Assembly: GCF_900187225.1 (NCBI RefSeq)
Contig: NZ_LT906436.1
Coordinates: 2,729,501-2,793,500 of the forward strand
Direction: 5' to 3'
From: Listeria monocytogenes
GTDB lineage: Bacteria > Bacillota > Bacilli > Lactobacillales > Listeriaceae
Length of the DNA: 64,000 bases
The notes under the pieces are model-generated. The model searched no databases. It had not been told where the DNA came from and saw only the letters and a list, made by a program, of their open reading frames with translations. Made by a program: the position numbers and the translations under genes. This document shows positions 18,226 through 27,990 of the stretch, piece by piece; position 1 is the first letter of the stretch, and the number at the start of each line of letters is the position of its first letter.

Positions 18226-18798
18226 GTGATTTTAATCATCGACCATAATGATTCATTTACATATAATTTATACCAATATTTTTTAGAGCTCCAAGAGGAG
18301 GTGCAGGTTGTCTCTGCTACCAGTTTTTCACTTGAAGCCTTTCAACAGATCGCTCCCGAAATGGTAGTTTTATCACCAGGACCAGGTTCCCCGGAAGACT
18401 TCCCTATTAGTTTAGCTCTACTAGATAAAATTCAAGTTCCTATTCTCGGGATTTGCCTTGGTCATCAAATGATTGGTCATTTTTTCGGGGCAAAAGTGGT
18501 GCCGGCAAACGTCCCAGTTCACGGAAAAACAAGTGTCATTTCGCATACTGGGGAAGGTTTGTTTGCAGACCTTGAACCTGCTTTCCAAGTAACGCGTTAC
18601 CATTCCTTAGTTATCGATCCTACAACAGTTCCAGTCAATTTGAAAGTAACCGCCGTGACTGAAGACGGCGTTATAATGGGGCTAGTTCATGCAACCAAAC
18701 CCATTCACAGCGTCCAGTTCCACCCAGAAGCAATCCTATCCGAAAATGGACATGCAATACTTAAAAACTTTGTACGATTAGGGAGAAATGTTAAATGA
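18226..18798 (+). CDS. pabA: Aminodeoxychorismate/anthranilate synthase glutamine amidotransferase
   Basis: 190 aa, starting at GTG 18226 after AGGGGG. Class I glutamine amidotransferase with nucleophile Cys77 in LGICLGHQMI, PGPGSPEDF, and the His-Glu pair in QFHPEAI. It releases ammonia from glutamine for the PabB subunit. The stop overlaps the pabB start by four bases, so the two subunits are translationally coupled. No trp genes are nearby, favouring a folate role. Corresponds to lmo2749 from memory. Confidence 0.93.
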   Translation: MILIIDHNDSFTYNLYQYFLELQEEVQVVSATSFSLEAFQQIAPEMVVLSPGPGSPEDFPISLALLDKIQVPILGICLGHQMIGHFFGAKVVPANVPVHGKTSVISHTGEGLFADLEPAFQVTRYHSLVIDPTTVPVNLKVTAVTEDGVIMGLVHATKPIHSVQFHPEAILSENGHAILKNFVRLGRNVK

Positions 18799-20501
18799 GC
18801 TTATTACGATTTGATTTTGAAGGCGACACAAAGATTTTTGAAAATCCACTGTATGAACTAGTTGCATATGATTTAGCAGAAGTTCTTCCTATAATGAAAG
18901 CTGCCGAAAACGCCCAAAAATCAGGAAAATACGTCGCTGGTTTTGTCAGTTATGAGGCCGCTCCTGCTTTTCGAAGTAATTTAAAAACAAAAAAACCGAG
19001 CGAAAGCATGCCACTCGTTTGGTTTGGCGTATACGATAATTTTACCGATACAGCTACCGAAACACCTGATTCCTCGCCGCTCTCTTTTAAAATGGATACT
19101 AGTTTCCCTGAATACACCGAGAAAATAGAGCAAATCAAAGCTGAAATTGCTGCTGGAAATACTTACCAAATTAACTACACCGTGCGACTTCAAAGTGATG
19201 TGCCAAACAACTTTTCTTCTCAAGCAACTTATGAAACGTTACAGCAGATTGGAAAGGCGAATTACACCGCCCTACTTTCAACAAGTGACTTTGAGATTAT
19301 CTCCGCCTCCCCCGAACTCTTTTTTAAATGGAAGGAAAATCTTCTAACGACTCGCCCGATGAAAGGCACTATTCGTCGCGGAATAACGGAGCAAGCGGAC
19401 TTAGAAGCACATGATTGGCTAAAAAACGATCCTAAAAACCGTGCAGAAAATGTGATGATTGTCGATTTATTACGAAATGACCTTGGGATGATTGCGGTTC
19501 CCGGAAGTGTCAAAGTTCCTCAGTTAATGACGCTGGAACCTTATCCAACTGTTTGGCAAATGACTTCAACTATTACTGCAGAAACACCTCCTGAGACTGA
19601 TTTAACAGCTGTTTTTAAAGCGCTCTTCCCGTGCGGCTCGATAACTGGCGCGCCTAAAGCACGAACAATGGAAATTATTTCAGAACTAGAAGATTCTCCT
19701 CGCGGTGTATACTGCGGAACAATTGGCTTTTTAGAACCTAACGGAAATGCGATTTTCAATGTACCGATTCGTACTATTGCTATCACAGACAATAAGGCAA
19801 CTTATGGCGTTGGTGGAGGTATCGTCTGGGATTCTGAAGCTGCTAGCGAATTTTCCGAAATCCACGCAAAATCAGCTATTTTAGAAAAGGCGACGAAATT
19901 TTCTTTAATTGAATGTTTGCGAATTGAAAACGGTGAGCTCTTCCGAACCGAATATCATTTAAAACGACTACAAACAAGCGCAGACTTTTTCGGCATTCCT
20001 TTTAATAGGGAAGAAACGGAGAAGCTATGGACCAAAACAGCGCAAAAAAATACGACCGGCACATACAAAATGCGCTTTTTATTACATCCTGAGGGCGCAC
20101 ATGATTTAGCACTAACAAAAATTGACACCAAAAACAAGCGAATAACAGCGCAACTTGCTGATAAACCAGTACTTTCGAATGATTTATTTCTCTATCATAA
20201 AACGACTCATCGAAAGATCTATGAAGACTTAAAAAATACTCAAACCGATGAAACCCTACTTTGGAATGAACAGGGTGAACTGACAGAATTTATTAACGGG
20301 AATATAGTTCTAGGTATAAATGGCTGTTTTTTCACGCCTCCAGTAACTTCAGGTCTTCTTTCAGGGACAATGAGAGCCGAACTATTAGCAAAAAATAAGA
20401 TTTCCGAGAAAACACTAGCAAAAAAAGACCTTTTAGAAGCGGACTATGTGTGGTTAATTAATAGCGTAAGAGGATTTGTAGAAGTAGAAATTAAACAATA
20501 A
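18795..20501 (+). CDS. pabB: PabB-PabC fusion: aminodeoxychorismate synthase component I plus 4-amino-4-deoxychorismate lyase
   Basis: 568 aa. Residues about 1-370 are a chorismate-binding domain: AGNTYQINYTVRL, ASPELFFKW, TRPMKGTIRRG, and PCGSITGAPKARTMEII. The Lys in PMKGT is the PabB signature; TrpE has Ala there. Residues about 375-568 are a class IV PLP-dependent lyase domain (SLIECLRIENGELFRTEYH; LTEFINGNIVLG). One protein can therefore carry out both steps from chorismate to p-aminobenzoate for folate. No stop or frameshift at the junction. Corresponds to lmo2750 from memory. Confidence 0.92.
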   Translation: MSLLRFDFEGDTKIFENPLYELVAYDLAEVLPIMKAAENAQKSGKYVAGFVSYEAAPAFRSNLKTKKPSESMPLVWFGVYDNFTDTATETPDSSPLSFKMDTSFPEYTEKIEQIKAEIAAGNTYQINYTVRLQSDVPNNFSSQATYETLQQIGKANYTALLSTSDFEIISASPELFFKWKENLLTTRPMKGTIRRGITEQADLEAHDWLKNDPKNRAENVMIVDLLRNDLGMIAVPGSVKVPQLMTLEPYPTVWQMTSTITAETPPETDLTAVFKALFPCGSITGAPKARTMEIISELEDSPRGVYCGTIGFLEPNGNAIFNVPIRTIAITDNKATYGVGGGIVWDSEAASEFSEIHAKSAILEKATKFSLIECLRIENGELFRTEYHLKRLQTSADFFGIPFNREETEKLWTKTAQKNTTGTYKMRFLLHPEGAHDLALTKIDTKNKRITAQLADKPVLSNDLFLYHKTTHRKIYEDLKNTQTDETLLWNEQGELTEFINGNIVLGINGCFFTPPVTSGLLSGTMRAELLAKNKISEKTLAKKDLLEADYVWLINSVRGFVEVEIKQ

Positions 20502-20572
20502 AACTATAGAAATTTCACAATTTAAAATGAAATCATTTGTCGGATTCGCCATATTTTCGCCATATTTACAAT

Positions 20573-20616
20573 TTGTGAAAATATTACTTGCAAATTTTCA
20601 CAATCTATATTAGAAT
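20573..20616 (+). promoter_or_regulatory. Promoter with overlapping inverted-repeat operator (ABC exporter operon)
   Basis: -35 TTGCAA (20588-20593), 17-bp spacer, -10 TAGAAT (20611-20616). TTGTGAAAAT (20573-20582) and ATTTTCACAA (20594-20603) are a perfect 10-bp inverted repeat with an 11-bp centre that covers the -35 and half the spacer, so a dimeric regulator binding here would probably repress. A further half site TTTCACAATTT lies near 20513. The regulator is not identified. Confidence 0.75.
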
Positions 20617-20661
20617 ATGTGTTCGCACGTTTTTATTTCCGTTTTCCAAGGGAGGAAAATC

Positions 20662-22383
20662 ATGAAAGTATTGTTTCACCATCTAAAAAAATACAAACTA
20701 CAAGCGACATTATCTACACTGTTTGTAGTAGTCATGGTTATCTCACAACTATGGCAACCAAAGTTACTTCAGCAAGTCCTAGACGCCATCATGAAAGACG
20801 ATATGGATGAAATCTCATCCATCGGCGCACTTTTAATCGGTATTGCCGCAGTCGGCCTTATCGCCGGGATCCTAAACACAATACTTTCAGCCAAAGTCGC
20901 TCAAGGCGTCGGCGCAGATATTCGTGAATCTAGTTTCCGTAAAATCCAAACATTTTCATTCAGCAACATCGAAAAACTTTCGACTGGTAATCTAGTTGTT
21001 CGACAAACAAACGACATTACCCAAGTACAAAACTTAGTGATGCTTTCACTACAATCGCTTACGAGAATTCCGATTATGTTTATCGGGGCTTTTATCTTAG
21101 CGATGTTTACTTTACCTGAATTATGGTGGGTAATTATTGTACTCGTTGTTCTTGTTGTTCTGATTGTTGTATTCACATTCGGGTCTATGGGTAAACACTT
21201 TGCCATTATTCAGAAGTTAATTGACCGAGTGAATTCTATTGCAAAAGAAAACCTTGCTGGCATGCGCGTAGTTAAATCTTTCGTGCAAGAAGATAATGAA
21301 ATTGGTCGCTTTACAACTGTCAGTGACAAATTAACTCGCCACACAATCATCGTTGGAACGCTTTTCTCCGTAATGATTCCTGCATTTATGCTCGTTTCTA
21401 ACTTAGCAATTGTTGTTTCTATTTTCTTTGTAGGCGATATGGCTGCAGATAATCCTGAAGTTATCGGAGCTATCGCATCGTTCATGAACTACTTAATGCA
21501 AATTATGATGGCAATTATTATCGGTGGTATGCTGATGATGATGGCTTCTCGTGCGCTTATTTCTTTGAAACGTATTACCGAAGTTCTGGAAACAGAACCA
21601 GATATTACTTACAATGAAAACGCACCAGAACAAGACCTAGAAGGTACAGTTGAATTCCGTAATGTTAGTTTTAAATACGACGGTGACGATACGCCTGCTC
21701 TGGAAGATATTTCATTCAAAGCAAGTGTTGGTGAGATGGTCGGTATTGTTGGTGCAACAGGTTCTGGTAAATCCACTCTTGCCCAACTAATCCCCCGACT
21801 TTACGACCCAACGGAAGGTGAAGTTATTATCGGCGGAACTAACCTAAAAGATATCAACAAGAAAACCCTTCGCAGCACTGTTTCCTTCGTGCTTCAACGC
21901 GCGATTCTTTTCTCTGGAACGATTGCAGACAATTTACGTCATGGTAAAAAAGACGCAACTGCCGAAGAAATGGAACACGCAAGTAAAATAGCACAAGCGA
22001 AAGAGTTTATAGATAAACAAGCAAAACTTTATGAAGCACCTGTTTCCGAGCGCGGAAACAACTTCTCCGGTGGACAAAAACAACGCCTTTCGATTACACG
22101 TGGCGTTATCGGTTCCCCGAAAGTACTAATTCTAGATGACAGCACAAGTGCGCTTGATGCAAAATCTGAGAAATTGGTTAAAGAAGCCCTGAATAAAGAG
22201 CTTGATGACACTACTACATTCATTATTGCACAAAAAATTTCTTCTGTTATTCAAGCAGATAAAATTCTCGTGCTAGATAAAGGTAAACTCGTTGGTGTGG
22301 GTTCCCATAAAGAACTTCTGAAAGAAAATGAAACTTACCGTGAAATTTACGACACTCAAAAAGGCAAGGAGGTAACCGCATAA
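20662..22383 (+). CDS. ABC exporter subunit 1 (heterodimer, degenerate-site partner)
   Basis: 573 aa from the ATG at 20662 (GGGAGG upstream). Type I exporter membrane domain (about 1-320) and ATPase domain: Walker [10 protein letters not shown], signature [13 protein letters not shown], Walker [13 protein letters not shown], and H-loop replaced (FIIAQKISS instead of IAHR). The catalytic Glu after Walker B is Asp (DDST) and the switch His is Gln, so this subunit probably carries the non-catalytic site of a BmrCD/TM287-288-type heterodimer. It overlaps the partner gene by one base (TAATG). Drug or peptide export is likely; substrate unknown. Corresponds to lmo2751 from memory. Confidence 0.92.
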   Translation: MKVLFHHLKKYKLQATLSTLFVVVMVISQLWQPKLLQQVLDAIMKDDMDEISSIGALLIGIAAVGLIAGILNTILSAKVAQGVGADIRESSFRKIQTFSFSNIEKLSTGNLVVRQTNDITQVQNLVMLSLQSLTRIPIMFIGAFILAMFTLPELWWVIIVLVVLVVLIVVFTFGSMGKHFAIIQKLIDRVNSIAKENLAGMRVVKSFVQEDNEIGRFTTVSDKLTRHTIIVGTLFSVMIPAFMLVSNLAIVVSIFFVGDMAADNPEVIGAIASFMNYLMQIMMAIIIGGMLMMMASRALISLKRITEVLETEPDITYNENAPEQDLEGTVEFRNVSFKYDGDDTPALEDISFKASVGEMVGIVGATGSGKSTLAQLIPRLYDPTEGEVIIGGTNLKDINKKTLRSTVSFVLQRAILFSGTIADNLRHGKKDATAEEMEHASKIAQAKEFIDKQAKLYEAPVSERGNNFSGGQKQRLSITRGVIGSPKVLILDDSTSALDAKSEKLVKEALNKELDDTTTFIIAQKISSVIQADKILVLDKGKLVGVGSHKELLKENETYREIYDTQKGKEVTA

Positions 22384-24155
22384 TGAAAGAGTTCAAACAA
22401 ATTAGTCGCTTTTTCTGGCACTATCTGCGGGGTTATAAGCCTCAACTTTTTGTCATTTTAATTGCTGTAGTTTTTGCGACATACCTTCAAGTAAAAGCAC
22501 CACAATATATTGGTAACGCCGTTCAAGAGCTTGGAGATTACGTGGTTAATTTAATGCAAACGGGTGTTGATGACAAGAGTGACTTCATCCATATCATTTG
22601 GATGCTGATTCTCTGCTACGTACTGCTCGCTGCTGCCACTTTTATCCAAAGTATCATTATGACAGGGGTAGCTGGTAAATCAACGAACAGAATGCGTATA
22701 GGGCTTTTCCGCAAGATGGAAAAACTATCGATTCGTTTCTTCGATAGCCGCAATGATGGCGAAATGCTTAGCCGCTTCACTAGCGACTTAGATAATATTT
22801 CCAATACACTAAACCAAGCATTGATCCAAGTACTATCCAACGTCGCGCTAATGATTGGTGTTATCATCATGATGTTCCAACAAAACGTGGAACTAGCCTT
22901 CGTTACTCTAATATCTGCTCCATTTGCAATTATTATTGCGACAGTGATTATTCGAAAAGCACGTAAATTCGTTGATGTTCAACAAGATGAACTAGGCGTA
23001 CTTAACGGCTACATTGACGAAAAAATCTCTGGACAAAAAATCATTATCACAAATGGTTTAGAAGAAGAAACAATTGACGGCTTTGTTAAACAAAACAATA
23101 TCGTTAAAAACGCCACTTATAAAGGGCAAGTTTACTCCGGTTTACTTTTCCCAATGATGCAAGGTATTTCCCTATTAAATACAGCTATCGTTATCTTCTT
23201 CGGTGGATGGTTAGCTCTAAACGGCGACCTTGAACGCACAGCCGCTCTTGGTTTAATCGTTATGTTCGTTCAATATTCACAACAATTCTATATGCCACTT
23301 ACACAAATTTCGTCCCAGTACAGCTTGCTACAATTAGCAATCACTGGTGCGCGTCGTGTTAGCGAAGTATTTGCAGAGGAAGAAGAAGTGGAACGCGAGA
23401 ACTTACAAACAATTGATGGTATTAATAAAGGTGTCAAACTAGATCACGTAGATTTTGCTTATGACCCTGCAAAACCAGTTCTAAAAGACGTTTCGATTGA
23501 TGTAAGTAAAGGTAAAATGGTTGCTCTTGTCGGTCCAACTGGCTCTGGTAAAACAACTGTTATGAACCTTCTTAACCGTTTCTATAATGTCGATGGTGGC
23601 GCGATTCTCTTTGATGATATCGACATCCGCGACATTCGCCTTGATTCCCTTCGTAAACAAGTCGGTATCGTGCTACAAGATTCCGTACTATTTACAGGAA
23701 CCATTCGCGATAACATCGTTTTCGGTAAGCCGGAAGCAAGCGACGACGAAGTAATCAACGCTGCAAAACAAGCTAACATCCACGACTTCATTATGAACCT
23801 AGAAAAAGGTTATGAAACAGAAATCAGTGATGAAAACAATATTTTCAGCGTTGGTCAAAAGCAGCTTATGAGTATTGCGAGAACTATTATTACGAACCCT
23901 TCTCTTCTAATTCTAGATGAAGCGACAAGTAATGTAGACACCGTAACCGAAAGCCGCATCCAAAAAGCTATGGACAACGTAATCTCCGGCCGAACTAGCT
24001 TCGTCATCGCCCACCGTTTAAAAACCATCCTTGATGCCGACCATATCGTCGTGCTACATCAAGGTGAAGTGATTGAACAAGGTAACCATGATGAGTTGAT
24101 GAAGGCGGAAGGATTTTATTCTGAGCTTTATCATAATCAGTTTGTTATTGAATAA
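22383..24155 (+). CDS. ABC exporter subunit 2 (heterodimer partner)
   Basis: 590 aa. Membrane domain with six hydrophobic segments (about 1-330) then an ATPase with Walker [10 protein letters not shown], Walker [13 protein letters not shown] with catalytic Glu, and H-loop IAHRLKT. Its own signature motif is altered: [13 protein letters not shown] rather than LSGGQ. Combined with the altered Walker B and H-loop in subunit 1, this leaves one canonical and one degenerate nucleotide site, as in known heterodimeric exporters. Starts at the ATG overlapping the subunit 1 stop. Corresponds to lmo2752 from memory. Confidence 0.93.
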   Translation: MKEFKQISRFFWHYLRGYKPQLFVILIAVVFATYLQVKAPQYIGNAVQELGDYVVNLMQTGVDDKSDFIHIIWMLILCYVLLAAATFIQSIIMTGVAGKSTNRMRIGLFRKMEKLSIRFFDSRNDGEMLSRFTSDLDNISNTLNQALIQVLSNVALMIGVIIMMFQQNVELAFVTLISAPFAIIIATVIIRKARKFVDVQQDELGVLNGYIDEKISGQKIIITNGLEEETIDGFVKQNNIVKNATYKGQVYSGLLFPMMQGISLLNTAIVIFFGGWLALNGDLERTAALGLIVMFVQYSQQFYMPLTQISSQYSLLQLAITGARRVSEVFAEEEEVERENLQTIDGINKGVKLDHVDFAYDPAKPVLKDVSIDVSKGKMVALVGPTGSGKTTVMNLLNRFYNVDGGAILFDDIDIRDIRLDSLRKQVGIVLQDSVLFTGTIRDNIVFGKPEASDDEVINAAKQANIHDFIMNLEKGYETEISDENNIFSVGQKQLMSIARTIITNPSLLILDEATSNVDTVTESRIQKAMDNVISGRTSFVIAHRLKTILDADHIVVLHQGEVIEQGNHDELMKAEGFYSELYHNQFVIE

Positions 24156-24180
24156 ATAGACATTTTCTCTACAGTCTGAA

Positions 24181-24222
24181 AAAAAGTGAGTTCTTACGAG
24201 ATTTTAGTAAGAACTCACTTTT
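24181..24222 (+). terminator. Terminator of the ABC exporter operon
   Basis: AAAGTGAGTTCTTAC and GTAAGAACTCACTTT form a perfect 15-bp stem followed by a T-rich tail. Confidence 0.88.
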
Positions 24223-24430
24223 ATTTTTCATTATATAATTGGATATAAACCCGTTATTGACATCTGCTACTATTAAGAATTCGATTGAAGTAAAGATTGT
24301 AAGATTAAAATAAATAGAAACTCTGTTTTTAAGAATTTTCCTAGCATACAAAGTCTCATTTTCATCGCAAAGATTTTATGTTAACATTATTTAGAATAGA
24401 AAGAAAATAAAAACAGAGGTGAACATACAT

Positions 24431-24658
24431 ATGCATTTTAATTTTTTTGTTAGAAGTGGTTTTATTGGCCTTATTTTACTTTTTGTTATCCAAGTATTAG
24501 GGATTATAAGGGGGTTATTGATTCAATCTGGCTTTATGGATGGAAGTATTGATCAGACTTTACTAGGGACAAAGCTTATTATAGTACCAATCATATTTTT
24601 TACTATTAGTGTTATTTTTTTCTTATTATGGTTTTATAAAGACTATCAAAAAAAATAA
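24431..24658 (+). CDS. Small membrane protein, function unknown
   Basis: 75 aa from the ATG at 24431 (AGGTGA upstream). Two strongly hydrophobic segments: residues about 8-30 (RSGFIGLILLFVIQVLG) and 46-70 (TKLIIVPIIFFTISVIFF), with a basic C-terminus (KDYQKK), suggesting a two-helix inner-membrane protein. A TAGAAT at 24392 may be its -10. It has its own terminator. I do not recognise a family; it may correspond to lmo2753. Confidence 0.7.
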   Translation: MHFNFFVRSGFIGLILLFVIQVLGIIRGLLIQSGFMDGSIDQTLLGTKLIIVPIIFFTISVIFFLLWFYKDYQKK

Positions 24659-24660
24659 AA

Positions 24661-24695
24661 AAGGTCGATTTCCTAATTAGGAAATCGACTTTTTC
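24661..24695. terminator. Bidirectional terminator between small membrane protein and dacA
   Basis: A 26-bp perfect palindrome with arms GTCGATTTCC and GGAAATCGAC, flanked by A-run and T-run, serving both convergent genes. Confidence 0.9.
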
Positions 24696-24698
24696 ATG

Positions 24699-26036
24699 TT
24701 AATTAAACCAACCTTTTACACCATCAGAAACGTAATTACCCATGCCTGTAAAGAAAGAACCTACTGCTTGGGTGGAAAGCATGAACCAGTTTGCCTTTTC
24801 AACGTCGCTGGCAGTTAGTACATCAATTGTTTCTGTTTGTTTTCCGTCAACATAGCCTAACTTGTCGCCATCTTTTAGAGATACTTCCATTTTACCAACT
24901 TCCGTGCCCTTTTTAACAGGTGCTTCTATTGTTTTTTCTTTCATTGTTACCTTTGTATTTAACTTAGGAGCATTGCCATTCTTCGGTACAACTAGCTTCA
25001 CTGCATCTTTTGTAACGAGTCCGACTGTATCTTCTTTTCCTTTATCTACTGCAATTGTAGAAGGATTTTTTACTTTTGATCCTGCTTTTTGTACTTCTTT
25101 TACTTTAAAATTATTAAAAGCATAATCGAGCATTTTGTTTGTTTCATCAAAACGAGCACTTGTATGCTCGCCAGGCGCTCCACCATTCGCATGGAGTACA
25201 ACTGTGATAACTCGCATTCCATCTTGTACAGCGGTTGCAGTCAAGCACATTCCAGCATAATCAGTTGTTCCTGTTTTCAAACCGTCTACACCTTTGCGCC
25301 CGTAAATCAAGCCCGGTAATAACCAGTTCCAGTTTGTCATATCAATTTGGTCTGATGTGCCTTTTCGGAACTCTTTCTTAGTTGTACTAGCAGTTTTAAG
25401 TACGTCTGGGTAATCATTTATTAAGTGTTTTGCTAACTTCGCCATGCCGCGAGCTGTCATTTTGTTCTCGTCTTTCGGTCCACCCACTTGCTGACCGCCT
25501 TTTAAGTCTTCGTTATTAAGACCCGTAGCGTTAACGAATTGGTGCTCCCCTAGATTAAGTTCGTCTGCTTTTTTATTCATAGCATCGACAAATTCTTTTT
25601 CAGAACCTGCAATTTTTTCGGAAATAGCAATTGCAGCTCCGTTTGCAGAGTAAATTGCCATTGCTTCATATAATTCTTGTACAGTGTATTCTTCGCCCAG
25701 TCTAAGTGGTACGTTCGATAGTGATGTGTCTTGTGAAACTTTGTAAGCATATTCAGAAATGGTTACTTTGTCGTCCCATTTTAATTTACCTTTATCAATT
25801 GCTTCTAGTAATAAATATTCATCCATCATTTTTGTCATGGATGCGATGCCCATTAGCTTGTCAGCATCTTTTGAATATAAAATTTTACCGGTACTTTCTT
25901 CAATTGCGATTGCTGCGTTTGCATTTACATTTGGTGCTTCTGCGGCTTGTGCTGCTTTCGGGCTTACTAAGAAGCCACTTACTGCAAGGGATGCTGCCAT
26001 GATTACAATCCCTGTTTTTTTAATTATGTTTTTCAC
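24699..26036 (-). CDS. dacA: D-alanyl-D-alanine carboxypeptidase (PBP5 type)
   Basis: 445 aa, GTG start after GAAGGAGA. Signal peptide: basic MKNIIKKTG, hydrophobic stretch, AQAAEA cleavage region near residue 31. Active-site motifs: SMTK (Ser66, Lys69), YSANG (SxN), and KTGTTDYAG. A C-terminal PBP5 beta domain ends in an amphipathic anchor (TGMGNYVSDGVKGWFN). It trims the terminal D-Ala from peptidoglycan stem peptides on the outer face of the membrane. Corresponds to lmo2754 from memory. Confidence 0.95.
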   Translation of the reverse strand: MKNIIKKTGIVIMAASLAVSGFLVSPKAAQAAEAPNVNANAAIAIEESTGKILYSKDADKLMGIASMTKMMDEYLLLEAIDKGKLKWDDKVTISEYAYKVSQDTSLSNVPLRLGEEYTVQELYEAMAIYSANGAAIAISEKIAGSEKEFVDAMNKKADELNLGEHQFVNATGLNNEDLKGGQQVGGPKDENKMTARGMAKLAKHLINDYPDVLKTASTTKKEFRKGTSDQIDMTNWNWLLPGLIYGRKGVDGLKTGTTDYAGMCLTATAVQDGMRVITVVLHANGGAPGEHTSARFDETNKMLDYAFNNFKVKEVQKAGSKVKNPSTIAVDKGKEDTVGLVTKDAVKLVVPKNGNAPKLNTKVTMKEKTIEAPVKKGTEVGKMEVSLKDGDKLGYVDGKQTETIDVLTASDVEKANWFMLSTQAVGSFFTGMGNYVSDGVKGWFN

Positions 26037-26214
26037 TGCAACTTCTCCTTCATTTGAGTAAATTATTAACTCATTTTATCTATATTTTAATAAAGAAACC
26101 TATCATAAAAATTCCCTTTTCGAATAAGTTTCATTTTTTTGACGGATACTTTCATATTTTACCATGATTTACTAGCGCCGTATATAAAACTTTTCGCCCA
26201 AAAGTCTGAGCTTT

Positions 26215-27882
26215 CTATCGAATAATTGGAAGGAGAATATGGGACGGGTATTCTGGGCTATGATAAATAGTCTGGTTGGCGATTTGGCTTTCAGTGGAAT
26301 TAATGAAACTATCACCTGTATTTGGGTTAGGATCAAACCTCGGAAAATTACTTGAAGATATTTCGATGCGGATTTGATGCCCTTTTTGGAAAAGATTACT
26401 TGTTGCCCAAAGATCGATAGTGTATTCATTGATGTTATTTTGCACATTAGCACCGTGTTGCTTGGCTGCCCGGATGATGCCATCTGCTAAGTTAAAAGCC
26501 GTTCCATCTGGAAACACATCTACTAATTTCGCTGTAAAATCTGTGTTAGGAGCATCTGTTTTCGCCCAAAGTTTCACTTGAATTGGTCCGGTAACTTCGA
26601 TTGCTTCTTTTAGTGGTTCTGTCGAGTAACAAAGGACGTCTTCGCGAAGTTCAATTTGTTGTTGATCATGAGGTCCATCTGCATGTAGCGCCTTATGCAA
26701 GGTTCCTCCACCATTTGATGGTACTGGATTTTCTGGATCATAGCTAAATTTTGCTTCTGAAGATGTTGCAGGCGGTGTGAATTCCGCGCTCACTTTTTCA
26801 TTTTTAAAATATAGTGGTGTCATATTTGCATTTTGCGGAGGCCAGTTTTCAGCTGTTTTCCAGTCGTTTAATCCCATCACAAAATAATTAACAGGCGCTG
26901 ATGCTGGTAAAGGCTCATTTTTCAGCCAATGATTGAACCATTCTATATGTCTAGCATGCATATTAGCCTCGCCCCATTTAGTGGCCGCCATTCCAAAATC
27001 ACGATCACCTATTATCTGAGTGAAATTAGCATGCGTCCATGGGCCAATGATGAGCTTATCTCCAAGACCGCGTAAGTGACCATTTTTAAAATTAGCGATT
27101 GTTTTATCTAAAAAGCAGTCATACAAGCCTGCTACATGGAGACCTGGTACATTAATTTTATCATAATTGCTTTTTGCATCGATTTTTCGCCAATGGTCAT
27201 GGGTTGGTTCATAATTTAATAGCTCAGAGAAATAAGGCATTTCATTTTGACCAATTGCTGGCCAGTCTTTATAAGGTTTAAATTGATACAGTGTATCTAA
27301 ATTATCTAGATTTTTCATTAATGTATTCGCTGCTTCTTCTAATTCATCGTGCGTTTTATAAGTACGGGCTAGCATATTTGGGAGCATAGACTCTAAATTC
27401 CAAGTTTCCCACATTCCAAGTTCTAAAGCGCCGTCATGATCATTGAAAACATCTGTCATACTATTTTGAGCCATAATTGGAGCAATGGCTTTCAAATGTT
27501 TGTTCCCGCTAATTGCTGCTAAAATTTGCGTATAGCCATAATAAGATAAACCAAACATGCCGACATCCCCGTTAGCATAAGGAAGGTTCGCAGCCCACTC
27601 AATCGTATCATATCCATCGTCAACTTCTGCTATGTATGGAACAAAATCTCCTTCTGACGTATATCTGCCACGAACATCTTGAACAATAACAACATACCCT
27701 TGCTCCGCCAAAATATTAGGACGAATAAAGTGAAGCCCGTATGATTTACTATAAGGTAATCTTGTAAGTAAAACTGGATATTCCCCCGCGTCTGCTGGAC
27801 GATATATATCTGCGTAAAGCGTTACACCATCGCGCATTTTAGCTGGGATATCTGTTTCAATAATTAATTGATTATGTTTCAC
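26215..27882 (-). CDS. CocE/NonD-family hydrolase (X-Pro dipeptidyl-peptidase-like)
   Basis: 555 aa from GTG 27882. The N-terminal alpha/beta-hydrolase domain begins DIPAKMRDGVTLYADIYRP; the nucleophile serine is in MFGLSYYGYTQ; a C-terminal beta-sandwich (X-Pro_dipeptidyl-peptidase C domain) follows from about residue 370. Probably an acyl or peptide hydrolase of unknown substrate, cytoplasmic (no signal). Start choice: AAAGGAG directly abuts the ATG at 27891 with no spacer, whereas it stands 9 nt before the GTG, so GTG is preferred. Both starts lie inside an exact parS site. Corresponds to lmo2755 from memory. Confidence 0.87.
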   Translation of the reverse strand: MKHNQLIIETDIPAKMRDGVTLYADIYRPADAGEYPVLLTRLPYSKSYGLHFIRPNILAEQGYVVIVQDVRGRYTSEGDFVPYIAEVDDGYDTIEWAANLPYANGDVGMFGLSYYGYTQILAAISGNKHLKAIAPIMAQNSMTDVFNDHDGALELGMWETWNLESMLPNMLARTYKTHDELEEAANTLMKNLDNLDTLYQFKPYKDWPAIGQNEMPYFSELLNYEPTHDHWRKIDAKSNYDKINVPGLHVAGLYDCFLDKTIANFKNGHLRGLGDKLIIGPWTHANFTQIIGDRDFGMAATKWGEANMHARHIEWFNHWLKNEPLPASAPVNYFVMGLNDWKTAENWPPQNANMTPLYFKNEKVSAEFTPPATSSEAKFSYDPENPVPSNGGGTLHKALHADGPHDQQQIELREDVLCYSTEPLKEAIEVTGPIQVKLWAKTDAPNTDFTAKLVDVFPDGTAFNLADGIIRAAKQHGANVQNNINEYTIDLWATSNLFQKGHQIRIEISSSNFPRFDPNPNTGDSFINSTESQIANQTIYHSPEYPSHILLPIIR

Positions 27883-27890
27883 GTGAAACA
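27875..27890. other. parS site (exact), overlapping a start codon
   Basis: TGTTTCACGTGAAACA, exact consensus. It spans the translation start of the CocE/NonD hydrolase, directly after that gene's ribosome binding site. Confidence 0.9.
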
Positions 27891-27950
27891 TCTCCTTTTC
27901 AGTATTGATTGCTCTTTTATTGTTTCGTATACGACAGACTATGTCAAACA

Positions 27951-27981
27951 AAGCGACCCACTCAATATGAGTGGGTCGCTT
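27951..27981 (-). terminator. Terminator of the topB-side operon
   Basis: AAGCGACCCACTCA and TGAGTGGGTCGCTT form a perfect 14-bp stem with a 3-nt loop; the minus-strand tail is moderately T-rich. Confidence 0.8.
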
Positions 27982-27990
27982 TGTCCATTC

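Noticed and set aside
20573-20603. Rex binding site at the ABC exporter promoter
   Set aside because: Rex sites have TTGTGAA and TTCACAA four bases apart; here the arms are much farther apart.
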